DNA from: CALJIC01 sp039805565
GTDB lineage: Bacteria; Chloroflexota; Chloroflexia; Chloroflexales; Roseiflexaceae
DNA: 64,000 nucleotides
Direction of reading: 5' to 3'
Assembly (NCBI GenBank): GCA_039805565.1
Contig: JBDLTZ010000124.1
Span: 3,369 to 67,368 of the forward strand
Numbering within the stretch: position 1 is the first letter of the stretch; each line of letters begins with the position of its first letter. Made by a program: the position numbers and the translations under genes. Below, one piece after another: positions 1 to 6,210 of this stretch. The notes under the pieces are model-generated. The model was not told where the DNA came from. It saw only the letters and a list, made by a program, of their open reading frames with translations, and ran no database searches.

Positions 1-836
1 TGCTTCTCGCGCACGATCCGCACGAACGGCTCCTGGCCGTAGGCGGCGCGGTAGGCGCGCCAGAGGTCCTTCTCGGCCACCGGGCGCGGCGCGAAGACGT
101 GGGCCGTGGCGAGCGCGCCGCGCACGAGCTCGACGCTGGTGATCGAGAGGTGGACGCGGCCGAGGCCGAGCCCCTGGACGATCTCGGCGGTGTGGCGGTG
201 GCCCACCGGCGCGAACGAGCGCACCGCGCCGGAGCGCTCGGGGTGGTGCGAGGAGTCGGTGGCCTGGGCGCCGCCCTCGGAGGAGCCGACCTTCACCTCG
301 ACCACGACGTCGCGCGTGGGGTCTACCAGGCCGGCGCGCGCGAGCGGCAGCAGCGCCAGGTTGGATGCGGTGGCGTTGCAGCCGACGCCGCTGACGTAGC
401 TGGCCGCGCGGATGGCCTCGCGCTCGAGCTCCGGCAGGCCGTAGACGAAGCGCTCGAGCCATGCGGGGGCGGGGTGCTCCTCGCCGTACCAGCGGCGGTA
501 GGCGGCCGGGTCGCGCAGGCGGAAGTCGGCCGAGCAGTCCACGATCTTCGGCGCCAGCTGGGCGAAGTGCTCGATCTTGCCAGCCGCCTGGCCGTGCGGC
601 AGCGCCAGGAAGAGCAGATCACACGGCTTGAGCTGGGACGCCGAGGTGTAGAGCAGTGGCGCGCCGTCTGCGCCGCGGGCCAGGCCGCGCAGGTTCGGGT
701 GGGTTGACGTAACCGGCTTGCCGGCCAGACGCTCGGAGGTAACCTGGGCCACCTGGACGTGCGGGTGGAGGAGCAGCAGCCGCAGCAGTTCGCCGCCGAC
801 GTAGCCGCTGCCGCCGACTATGGAGACGCGAAGCAT
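1..836 (-). CDS. lysY: LysY / ArgC-type [LysW]-aminoadipate 6-phosphate reductase (3' part beyond window)
   Basis: NADPH-dependent reductase of the N-acetyl-gamma-glutamyl-phosphate reductase family. The start is the ATG at 836-834, and the frame is open to the left edge, so the C-terminus is missing. About 278 codons are visible. The N-terminal Rossmann motif GGSGYVGGE (residues 8-16) and the catalytic-cysteine motif GVGCNATAS (Cys152) are intact. Directly upstream on the same strand lie lysX and lysW, so the enzyme most likely reduces LysW-gamma-alpha-aminoadipyl phosphate to the semialdehyde. In this family the same enzyme can also serve arginine synthesis (LysW-glutamyl phosphate), and the sequence alone does not separate the two. 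LysZ and LysJ would be expected further left, outside the window. Confidence 0.9.
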   Translation of the reverse strand, partial: MLRVSIVGGSGYVGGELLRLLLLHPHVQVAQVTSERLAGKPVTSTHPNLRGLARGADGAPLLYTSASQLKPCDLLFLALPHGQAAGKIEHFAQLAPKIVDCSADFRLRDPAAYRRWYGEEHPAPAWLERFVYGLPELEREAIRAASYVSGVGCNATASNLALLPLARAGLVDPTRDVVVEVKVGSSEGGAQATDSSHHPERSGAVRSFAPVGHRHTAEIVQGLGLGRVHLSITSVELVRGALATAHVFAPRPVAEKDLWRAYRAAYGQEPFVRIVREK

Positions 837-854
837 GGTTCTCTCACTCTTCGG

Positions 855-947
855 GACGAAGGACGAAGGACGACGGACGACGGACCAAGGACCAAAGACC
901 GAGGGCTGTCGGCATGGAGCGGTGGTCCTTGGTCTTTGGTCGCTGAT
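855..947. repeat. Short palindromic repeat element, GACCAA family
   Basis: The spacer between lysX and lysY is made of degenerate direct units (GGACGAA, GGACGAC, GACCAAGGACC, GACCAAAGACC) followed about 20 nt later by the inverted form (GGTCCTTGGTCTTTGGTC), so the RNA could fold into a hairpin. The same units recur at 6148-6210 and, in frame, inside the homoisocitrate dehydrogenase gene at 2738-2803. Confidence 0.75.
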
Positions 948-953
948 CTCGGC

Positions 954-1799
954 CTAGCCGCGCACCGCCGCCAGGGTGTAGTCCACGATGCGCCCAGGGA
1001 TGTTCACGCCGGTGGGCGTGATGCTGTTGCGGAACTCCATCGTGTAGTTGACCTCATTCACCAGCAGCTGGCCGTCGGCCGTCTCGAGGACATCGATCGC
1101 CACCACGCCGCCGCCCACCGCGTGCGCCGCGCCGACGCAGATATCTGCCAGGACCGGGGTGATCGGGCAGACCGAGGCCGCGCCGCCGCGGGCGGTGTTG
1201 GTGATCCAGTGCTCGCTTGTGCGGTAGATCGCGCCGATGCAGTCATCGCCCACGACGAAGGCGCGGATGTCGCGGCCACCGGGCTTCGGCACGTACTCCT
1301 GGATGTAGAAGATCGAGTGGTGGTAGGAGCCGAGGATCTCCTTGTGCTCGAGCAGCGCCTCGGCGGCCTCGCGGTCGTTGACCTTGGCGATCAGGCGGCC
1401 CCACGAGCCGATCGCCGGCTTGAGCACCACCGGGTAGCCGAGCTCCTCGATCGCCTGGAGCGCGGATGCCGGGGTGAAGGCCATGCGGGTGCGCGGAGTG
1501 GGCACGCCGTGCTTGATCAGCGCCTGGGTGGTCTTGAACTTGTCGCCGCAGACGTCAGCCACGGTGGCGGTGTTCACCGTGGGCACGCCGGCGTCGTTGA
1601 GCGCCTTGAGGGCGTACAGCGCGCGCGAGTGGTGGATGGAGCGCTCCAACACGACGTCGTACGGGTAGCGGCCCTCGTTCAGGTCGAAGATCACCTGGTC
1701 GTCGTCGATTTTGACATAGTCCACGCCGCGCTTGTCGAGCTCGGCGAAGATCAGCTTCTCCTCGACGCGGATGCGGGAGCAAAGGACGCCAATACGCAT
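954..1799 (-). CDS. lysX: LysX, alpha-aminoadipate--LysW ligase
   Basis: ATP-grasp ligase (281 aa, normal length) that joins the alpha-amino group of alpha-aminoadipate to the C-terminal glutamate of LysW, the first carrier-protein step of the AAA lysine pathway. The start MRIGVLCSRIR and the C-terminal metal/ATP-site stretch LLVNEVNYTMEFRNSI are typical of the RimK/LysX family; the central ATP-binding part contains GYPVVLKPAIGSWGR. It lies immediately downstream of lysW and upstream of lysY on the same strand, which supports LysX over a RimK-type protein-modifying ligase. No frameshift or missing segment is seen. A single-family ligase of this kind may also accept glutamate for arginine synthesis. 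Confidence 0.93.
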   Translation of the reverse strand: MRIGVLCSRIRVEEKLIFAELDKRGVDYVKIDDDQVIFDLNEGRYPYDVVLERSIHHSRALYALKALNDAGVPTVNTATVADVCGDKFKTTQALIKHGVPTPRTRMAFTPASALQAIEELGYPVVLKPAIGSWGRLIAKVNDREAAEALLEHKEILGSYHHSIFYIQEYVPKPGGRDIRAFVVGDDCIGAIYRTSEHWITNTARGGAASVCPITPVLADICVGAAHAVGGGVVAIDVLETADGQLLVNEVNYTMEFRNSITPTGVNIPGRIVDYTLAAVRG

Positions 1800-1828
1800 A
1801 TCAATAGCTCACATTCTCTCTCAAGGGT

Positions 1829-1853
1829 GCGGGGAGGGTCTGAGCCTCCCCGC
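1829..1853. repeat. Intergenic hairpin, GGGGAGG...CCTCCCC type
   Basis: Perfect 9-bp inverted repeat (GCGGGGAGG / CCTCCCCGC, 7-nt loop) between lysW and lysX. Related G-rich palindromes occur at 18512-18536, 22912-22952 and 45480-45550, so this is a dispersed element rather than a unique regulatory hairpin. There is no T-run, so it is not an obvious terminator; it could act as an mRNA processing or stabilising structure within the operon. Confidence 0.6.
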
Positions 1854-1863
1854 CTCCGAAGTG

Positions 1864-2031
1864 CTACTCGCCCCAGTCCTCGCCCACCTCGGGCGCCAGA
1901 GTCAGCGTGAGCGGGTCGAGGCCGGCGACCTCGAGCTCGGCGGCGCAGTCGGGGCAGGTGACGATCTCGCCCTCGACGGTGTCGGCGGGCAGGGTGATCT
2001 GGGCTTCGCACTCGGGGCAGCTGGCGGTCAT
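1864..2031 (-). CDS. lysW: LysW, amino-group carrier protein
   Basis: A 55-residue acidic protein that holds alpha-aminoadipate (or glutamate) on its C-terminal Glu during lysine (or arginine) synthesis. The visible hallmarks are two zinc-binding CPxC pairs (CPEC at residues 5-8, CPDC at 26-29) and the diagnostic C-terminus EDWGE ending exactly at the stop codon (TAG at 1866-1864). The ATG at 2031-2029 is preceded by an AGGAG ribosome-binding site. It precedes lysX by about 65 bp on the same strand. It is the decisive marker that this operon uses the carrier-protein AAA pathway rather than the diaminopimelate pathway. Confidence 0.97.
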   Translation of the reverse strand: MTASCPECEAQITLPADTVEGEIVTCPDCAAELEVAGLDPLTLTLAPEVGEDWGE

Positions 2032-2049
2032 GGGTGATGTCTCCTGATT

Positions 2050-2206
2050 TCAGATTGCGGAGTGCAGATTGCGCCCGATGCGCGCTCTGCGGACGGTGTA
2101 TGAAGCTTCTCGCTGGGCGGCCGCCGGCGTCGGCGGTCTCGCGGCGAGATGTTTCGCTGCGCTCAACATGACAAGGGCCACAGTGCGGCCGGCGTTGGCG
2201 GTCTCG
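2050..2206. repeat. Composite intergenic repeat between hicdh and lysW
   Basis: No gene is seen here. The spacer holds two direct copies of a GC-rich segment sharing GGCGGTCTCGC (about 2119-2142 and 2184-2206). They flank a segment read on the minus strand as TCATGTTGAGCGCAGCG, which resembles a short element commonly seen between genes in many high-GC bacteria. A further degenerate pair (CAGATTGCGG / CAGATTGCGC) sits at 2052-2080. Confidence 0.6.
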
Positions 2207-3349
2207 CTACAGCGCGGCCACCACGGCGCGGGTGATCTCCTCGGTGCGTGCGTCTCCGCCGAGGTCGGGCGTGCGCGGGCCATCGGCGAGCACGTGCTGC
2301 GCGGCGGCGCGGATGCGCGCGGCCCACCCAGCGAGCTCCGCGGCGCCCGGGCGACGCTGGCCGGCGAGGTGCTCGAGCAGCATCGCGGCGCAGCCGATCG
2401 CGGCGAGCGGGTTGGCCACCCCCTTGCCGGCGATGTCGGGCGCGGCGCCGTGGACCGGCTCGAACAGGCCGTGGGTCGGGCCGATGTTGGCCGACACCGC
2501 GAGCCCGAGGCCGCCACCCCAGGCGCACGCCACGTCGGAGAGGATGTCGCCGAAGAGGTTGGTGGTGACGATCACGTCGAAGCGCTCGGGGCGCTGGACG
2601 AGCTGCAGCGCGCAGGTGTCCACCAGCATCTCCTCCACGACCACGTCGGGGTACTCGCGCGCCACGTCGAGCGCGGCGGCTCGGAACAGGCCGCACGTCT
2701 CGCGCAGCACGTTGGCCTTGTGCACGATCGTGACTTTCGGACGAGGGGCCAAGGATGAAGGAGCGACGTTTGCCGCCGTGCTGTGTGGTCCTCCGTCTTT
2801 GGTCTTTACCCCCCGCGCCCGCGCCAGATCGAGGGCGGCGCGGACAATGCGCTCCGAGGCGCGCCGGGTGATGACGCGCTCGGTGATCGCGGTGTCGCCG
2901 CCGTCCTCGACGCGCTCGCGGCCGGCGTACAGCCCCTCGGTGTTCTCGCGCACCACCACGAGGTCGACGAAGTGCTGAGCGCTGAGTGCTGAGTGCTGAG
3001 CGAGGGACTCAGCACTCAGCACTCGGCCCTCAGCGCTGCTGGTGGGCCGGATGTTCGCGTACAGGTCCAGGGTGCGGCGCAGGGCCACGATCGGGCTGCG
3101 GTAGCCGGGGACAGGGTGGCTGGGCGAGGCGACCGCGCCGAACAGCACAGCGTCGGCGGCCCGGGCCGCCGCCAGGGTCTCCTCCGGCAGGGCCGTGCCG
3201 TGGCGCTGGAAGCAGCCCCAGCCGGCCTCGGCCTCCGAGAAGGCCAGCGGCAGTCCTGTGGCGCGCAGCACATCGGCGGCGGCGGGGAGCACCTCGCGGC
3301 CGATGCCGTCGCCGGGGATGAGGAGGATGTTCAGGGTCTGGTCAGTCAC
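2207..3349 (-). CDS. hicdh: Homoisocitrate dehydrogenase (3-IPM/isocitrate dehydrogenase family) with two repeat-derived insertions
   Basis: NAD(P)-dependent beta-decarboxylating dehydrogenase converting homoisocitrate to 2-oxoadipate in the AAA lysine pathway. It has 380 aa, longer than the roughly 335-350 usual for the family. Family motifs: IPGDGIGREV (11-20), LRRTLDLYANIRP (90-102), VVVRENTEGLY (131-141), HKANVLR (210-216), FGDILSDVA (266-274), EPVHGAAPDIAGKG (297-310). Two non-family segments interrupt it at about residues 104-126 and 183-204. Both are translated copies of short DNA repeats found elsewhere between genes, and both sit at surface-loop positions. The start is GTG (3349-3347) with a weak purine-rich upstream sequence. 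An isopropylmalate or isocitrate dehydrogenase role is the alternative; lysW/lysX neighbours favour homoisocitrate. Confidence 0.85.
   Translation of the reverse strand: MTDQTLNILLIPGDGIGREVLPAAADVLRATGLPLAFSEAEAGWGCFQRHGTALPEETLAAARAADAVLFGAVASPSHPVPGYRSPIVALRRTLDLYANIRPTSSAEGRVLSAESLAQHSALSAQHFVDLVVVRENTEGLYAGRERVEDGGDTAITERVITRRASERIVRAALDLARARGVKTKDGGPHSTAANVAPSSLAPRPKVTIVHKANVLRETCGLFRAAALDVAREYPDVVVEEMLVDTCALQLVQRPERFDVIVTTNLFGDILSDVACAWGGGLGLAVSANIGPTHGLFEPVHGAAPDIAGKGVANPLAAIGCAAMLLEHLAGQRRPGAAELAGWAARIRAAAQHVLADGPRTPDLGGDARTEEITRAVVAAL
2738..2803. repeat. GACCAA-family repeat inserted in frame in hicdh
   Basis: The segment contains CCAAGGATGAAGGAGCG and, after a spacer, GGTCCTCCGTCTTTGGTC, the same units as the intergenic elements at 855-947 and 6148-6210. 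It translates as about 22 extra residues between the helix ending DLARARG and the strand KVTIVHKANVL, without breaking the frame. Confidence 0.75.
2972..3040. repeat. CTCAGCACT-family inverted repeat inserted in frame in hicdh
   Basis: The tandem unit GAGTGCTGAGTGCTGAG is followed, after a short loop, by its inverse CTCAGCACTCAGCACTC, a perfect hairpin of at least 16 bp. It is translated as about 23 extra Ser/Ala/Leu/Gln/His-rich residues between ANIRP and VDLVVVREN. The same unit appears in intergenic spacers (3408-3440, 38955-38991, 47555-47578). Confidence 0.8.
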
Positions 3350-3419
3350 ACTCTTCTCTCACGATGACGCGTTGGCGCTGTCGCCATCGAAATGGCACAG
3401 CGTTCTCATCACTCGGCAC

Positions 3420-4202
3420 TCACCGCTCACGGCTCGCTATCTCGCACAGCTCGTCCGCCAGCGCCTCGAGCAGGTCGGTCACCGCGGGGTCGTCCGCGCG
3501 GCGCAGCGCGGTGTCCTCCCAGCGGCGGGCGTGGAGCGCCGGCTTTGTGGGACAGCGCTCGGCGTGCAGCAGCAGGCGCTTCTCGCCGGGGTGGTAGCGG
3601 CGATTGAGCGCGAACAGCATGTTGAAGTAGACCATCTGCACGCTGTAGCGTCGGTGCTGCACGAACAGCAGGTCTCGCCGCGCCTGAGCCTTGCGGAGCT
3701 GTCTGAGGTAGGCGCGCAGCAGCTCCGGCATCGTCGTCAGGAGGCGGCTGCGGGTGGCCTCGGGGTAGGCGGCCAGGCGCCCACGCAGCGCTGCCAGCGC
3801 GCCCTCCGGGTCGTGCAGCGGCACCCCCTCGGCCACGTAGAAGAGCTGCGCCGTGGCGAAGCCCTCGTCGCCGAGGCCCTCGGAGTAGGCGCGCTCCACC
3901 AGCGCCCGCATGTCGCCGAGGTGTACGTAGACCAGCTCGACGAGCCGGCCGTCGACGTAGAAGTGGTCCTCGAGGCCCCACTCCGTCACCTCGCGCGGCG
4001 ACGTGCCCGCGTCGGCCACTTGGCCTAGGATGGCGTGCCGCTCGGCCGCAGGGGCCAGCGGCTCCTGCCAGTAGACGTGCAGGTCCACGTCGGATTGCTC
4101 GTCCGCCATCCCGGTGGCGAGCGACCCGCCGAGCGAGACGGCGACCACGCCGGGGATGGCGGCGACGGCGGCGGCGATGTGCGCTACGCTGGTATCGTCC
4201 AT
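3420..4202 (-). CDS. Nucleotidyltransferase-fold protein, function unknown
   Basis: 260 aa. The N-terminus has a DNA-polymerase-beta/MNT-type nucleotidyltransferase signature, GGSLATGMADEQSDVDLHVY, with the G-S pair and the paired Asp (DVD) metal ligands; the rest is a helical domain without a clear motif. The ATG at 4202 is preferred because it has GGAG at suitable spacing; the open frame upstream to 4256 is only translated repeat DNA. It is embedded in the lysine operon between hicdh and the homoaconitase small subunit, but no lysine-pathway step needs it. It could be an aminoglycoside- or tRNA-type nucleotidyltransferase relative, or a passenger. The substrate cannot be predicted. Confidence 0.7.
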   Translation of the reverse strand: MDDTSVAHIAAAVAAIPGVVAVSLGGSLATGMADEQSDVDLHVYWQEPLAPAAERHAILGQVADAGTSPREVTEWGLEDHFYVDGRLVELVYVHLGDMRALVERAYSEGLGDEGFATAQLFYVAEGVPLHDPEGALAALRGRLAAYPEATRSRLLTTMPELLRAYLRQLRKAQARRDLLFVQHRRYSVQMVYFNMLFALNRRYHPGEKRLLLHAERCPTKPALHARRWEDTALRRADDPAVTDLLEALADELCEIASRER

Positions 4203-4224
4203 TGCATGGCTCCGGCTGAAGGTC

Positions 4225-4282
4225 TTGAGCCGTGAGTCTCGAGTCTTGAGGCTCACGGCTCACGACGCATCACGACTCACGC
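4225..4282. repeat. Inverted repeat, TGAGTCTCGAG/CTCACGGCTC type
   Basis: A 10-bp perfect inverted repeat (GAGCCGTGAG at 4227-4236 and CTCACGGCTC at 4252-4261) with further CACGACTCAC units. It fills the gap before the nucleotidyltransferase and runs into the end of the homoaconitase small-subunit gene. It belongs with the CTCAGCACT-like element group. Confidence 0.6.
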
Positions 4283-4774
4283 ACCCTGTCCAGGGAACCT
4301 GCCGTGCTGCTTGTAGAACGGCACGATCCCGCCGGCGGCCCAGACCTCGCGCAGGAAGGCGGGCGGCGGCGGCAGCTGGATGAGCTGTCCGTCGGCCACC
4401 AGGCGCCCCGCCTCCAGGTCGAACTCCACCTCCTGGCCGTCGCGCAGCTGGCTGGTCAGGTCGGCCTCGAAGCACGGGATGCCGAGGTTGAGCGCGTTGC
4501 GGTAGAAGATGCGGGCGAAGAGCGGGGCGACGATCGCCCCGACGCCGACCATCTTGAGGGCCAGCGGCGCGTACTCACGCGAGGAGCCGCAGCCGAAGTT
4601 CGGGCCAGCGATCAGCAGGTCGCCGGGGCGGACGGTAGAGGCGAACTCGGGGCGCGCCTCGACGAACGGGTACTTGCGCAGCTCGTCCTCGCTCTTGAGC
4701 ATGTAGGGCGCGTAGCGGCCGGGGACGATCTGGTCGGTGTTCACGTTGGCGCCGAAGGTCCAGATGCGGGGCAT
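4277..4774 (-). CDS. lysU: Homoaconitase small subunit (LeuD/aconitase swivel family)
   Basis: 165 aa, the normal size for a free-standing LeuD-type swivel domain. It pairs with the large subunit encoded at 6211-7461 to isomerise homocitrate to homoisocitrate. Visible motifs are the N-terminal TFGANVNTDQIVPGRYAP and the substrate-loop NFGCGSSREYAP (about residues 59-70). The ATG at 4774 has a TAGGAG ribosome-binding site. It starts only 12 bp downstream of the trans-sulfuration enzyme gene. Alternative: isopropylmalate isomerase (LeuD) or a dual-function enzyme. The lysine-operon context, not a residue-level test, decides the name. Confidence 0.85.
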   Translation of the reverse strand: MPRIWTFGANVNTDQIVPGRYAPYMLKSEDELRKYPFVEARPEFASTVRPGDLLIAGPNFGCGSSREYAPLALKMVGVGAIVAPLFARIFYRNALNLGIPCFEADLTSQLRDGQEVEFDLEAGRLVADGQLIQLPPPPAFLREVWAAGGIVPFYKQHGRFPGQGA

Positions 4775-4786
4775 GTGTGGTTTCTC

Positions 4787-5905
4787 CTACGAAAGGGCCT
4801 GTTCTAGGTCCGCGATCAGGTCGTCGGGGTGTTCGAGGCCCACTGAGACGCGCAGCAGGCTCGGGGGCGTGGTGCTCTCGGGGCCCTCGACGGAGGCGCG
4901 GTGCTCGATCAGGCTCTCGACGCCGCCGAGGCTTGTGGCGCGGGTGAAGATAGTGAGTCGGCCCGCGAAGGCCATCGCCGCGGGCTCGCCGCCGCGCACC
5001 TCGACCGAGAGCATGCCGCCGAAGCCGCGCATCTGGCGCGCCGCCACTGCATGGCCGGGGTGCGACTCGAGGCCCGGGTAGTGGACGCGCTCGATCGCCG
5101 GGTGCTCGGCCAGGAACCGCGCGACGCGGGCAGCGTTCTCGGCGTGGGCGCGCACGCGGTAGGCCAGTGTCTGGATGCCGCGCAGCAGCAGCCAGCAGTC
5201 GAAGGGTGAGGGCACCGCGCCGCCGTTGGCCTGGATGAAGCGTACCCGCTGGAAGAGCTCGTCGGCCTCGCGGCAGACCACCGCCCCGCCCAGCACGTCG
5301 GAGTGGCCGCCGAGGTACTTGGTGGTCGAGTGCAGCACCAGGTCGGCGCCGAGCTCGAGCGGGCGCTGCTGCACCGGCGTGGCCCAGGTGTTGTCCACCG
5401 CGCAGCGGGCGCCTGCGTCGTGCGCGATCGCCGCGATCGCCTCGATGTCGGCCACCTTCAGCAGCGGGTTGGAGGGGGTCTCGACCCACACCAGCCGTGT
5501 GTTGGGGCGGATCGCGGCACGGACATTCTCGGGGTCGCGCATGTCCACGCGGGTGTACTCCAGGCCCCAGGGCGCCAGGATATCGCGCAGCAGCCGCGTC
5601 ACGCCGTGGTAGGCATCGTCCGGCGCCACCACGTGGTCGCCGGGGCGCAGGGCCTGGAAGATAGCCTGGGTGGCTGCGAGGCCGCTGCCGAAGGCGGCTG
5701 CCTCGGCGCCGCCCTCGAGCTTCGCGAGGCAGGTTTCCAGCATCGTGCGGTTGGGGTTGCCGTTGCGCGTGTAGATGTGGCCGTGCGGGAAGCTCCCGTC
5801 GGCGGCGCGCTCGAAGGTGGTGGTCAGGTAGATCGGCGGGATCACCGAGCCGCTGGTGGGCTCGATCTCCTGGCCGGCGTGGATGGCGAGGGTCTCTAGG
5901 TTCAT
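4787..5905 (-). CDS. Cystathionine gamma-synthase/lyase-family PLP enzyme
   Basis: 372 aa, full length for the Cys/Met-metabolism PLP family. Motifs: SGSVIPPIYLTTTF near the N-terminus, YTRNGNPNRTMLE, the PLP-site AFGSGLAATQAI (71-82), VETPSNPLLK, cofactor-binding VDNTWATP (170-177) and Schiff-base lysine Lys196 in HSTTKYLGGHSD. The family makes or cleaves cystathionine in methionine/cysteine interconversion; sequence reading does not distinguish synthase from lyase. Its place between the two homoaconitase subunits on the same strand is unusual, since it splits a heterodimer pair and has no role in the AAA pathway. Co-transcription would tie methionine/cysteine metabolism to lysine control. 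Confidence 0.88.
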   Translation of the reverse strand: MNLETLAIHAGQEIEPTSGSVIPPIYLTTTFERAADGSFPHGHIYTRNGNPNRTMLETCLAKLEGGAEAAAFGSGLAATQAIFQALRPGDHVVAPDDAYHGVTRLLRDILAPWGLEYTRVDMRDPENVRAAIRPNTRLVWVETPSNPLLKVADIEAIAAIAHDAGARCAVDNTWATPVQQRPLELGADLVLHSTTKYLGGHSDVLGGAVVCREADELFQRVRFIQANGGAVPSPFDCWLLLRGIQTLAYRVRAHAENAARVARFLAEHPAIERVHYPGLESHPGHAVAARQMRGFGGMLSVEVRGGEPAAMAFAGRLTIFTRATSLGGVESLIEHRASVEGPESTTPPSLLRVSVGLEHPDDLIADLEQALS

Positions 5906-5978
5906 AGTGTCCCCGAAGAGGGGCGCGGCAGGCGTCGAAGGCGCCTCTCGTGCGGCGCGTATGGTCGCCTGCCCGCCC

Positions 5979-6134
5979 TCACATGAGATGTGTGCTGGCG
6001 GCCCCGAGCAGCGCCAGCACCCCGAAGGCGGCGATGGTCATGCCCGAGGCGCGGTTGACCCAGGTGAGCGCTCGCGCGTCGAGCCGGCCGCGCAGGAGGC
6101 TCACGCCGCGTGTGAGGAGCGTGATGTCCACGTC
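5979..6134 (-). pseudogene. Remnant of a LysE/RhtB-family amino-acid exporter (C-terminal end only)
   Basis: About 50 codons remain. The stretch LTWVNRASGMTIAAFGVLAL is what the last transmembrane helix of LysE-type exporters looks like (Asn-Arg-x-Ser-Gly then a hydrophobic helix), preceded by a basic linker. The upstream (5') part is missing and is abutted by a GACCAA-type repeat at 6148-6210. LysE exporters pump out lysine and other amino acids, so a decayed copy inside a lysine operon makes biological sense. It could still be translated as a small membrane peptide. Confidence 0.6.
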
Positions 6135-6147
6135 TCTTCCCCCCTTT

Positions 6148-6210
6148 GACCACGGACCAAAGAACAAAGACCAGAAATATGTTCGTCGTCGGTCGTCGGT
6201 CGTCCGCCAG
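6148..6210. repeat. GACCAA/GTCGTCGGTC repeat element
   Basis: The sequence GACCACGGACCAAAG is followed by GTCGTCGGTCGTCGGTCGTC, the same units as at 855-947. It sits between the stop of the homoaconitase large-subunit gene and the LysE remnant, at the point where the remnant loses its homology. Confidence 0.7.
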
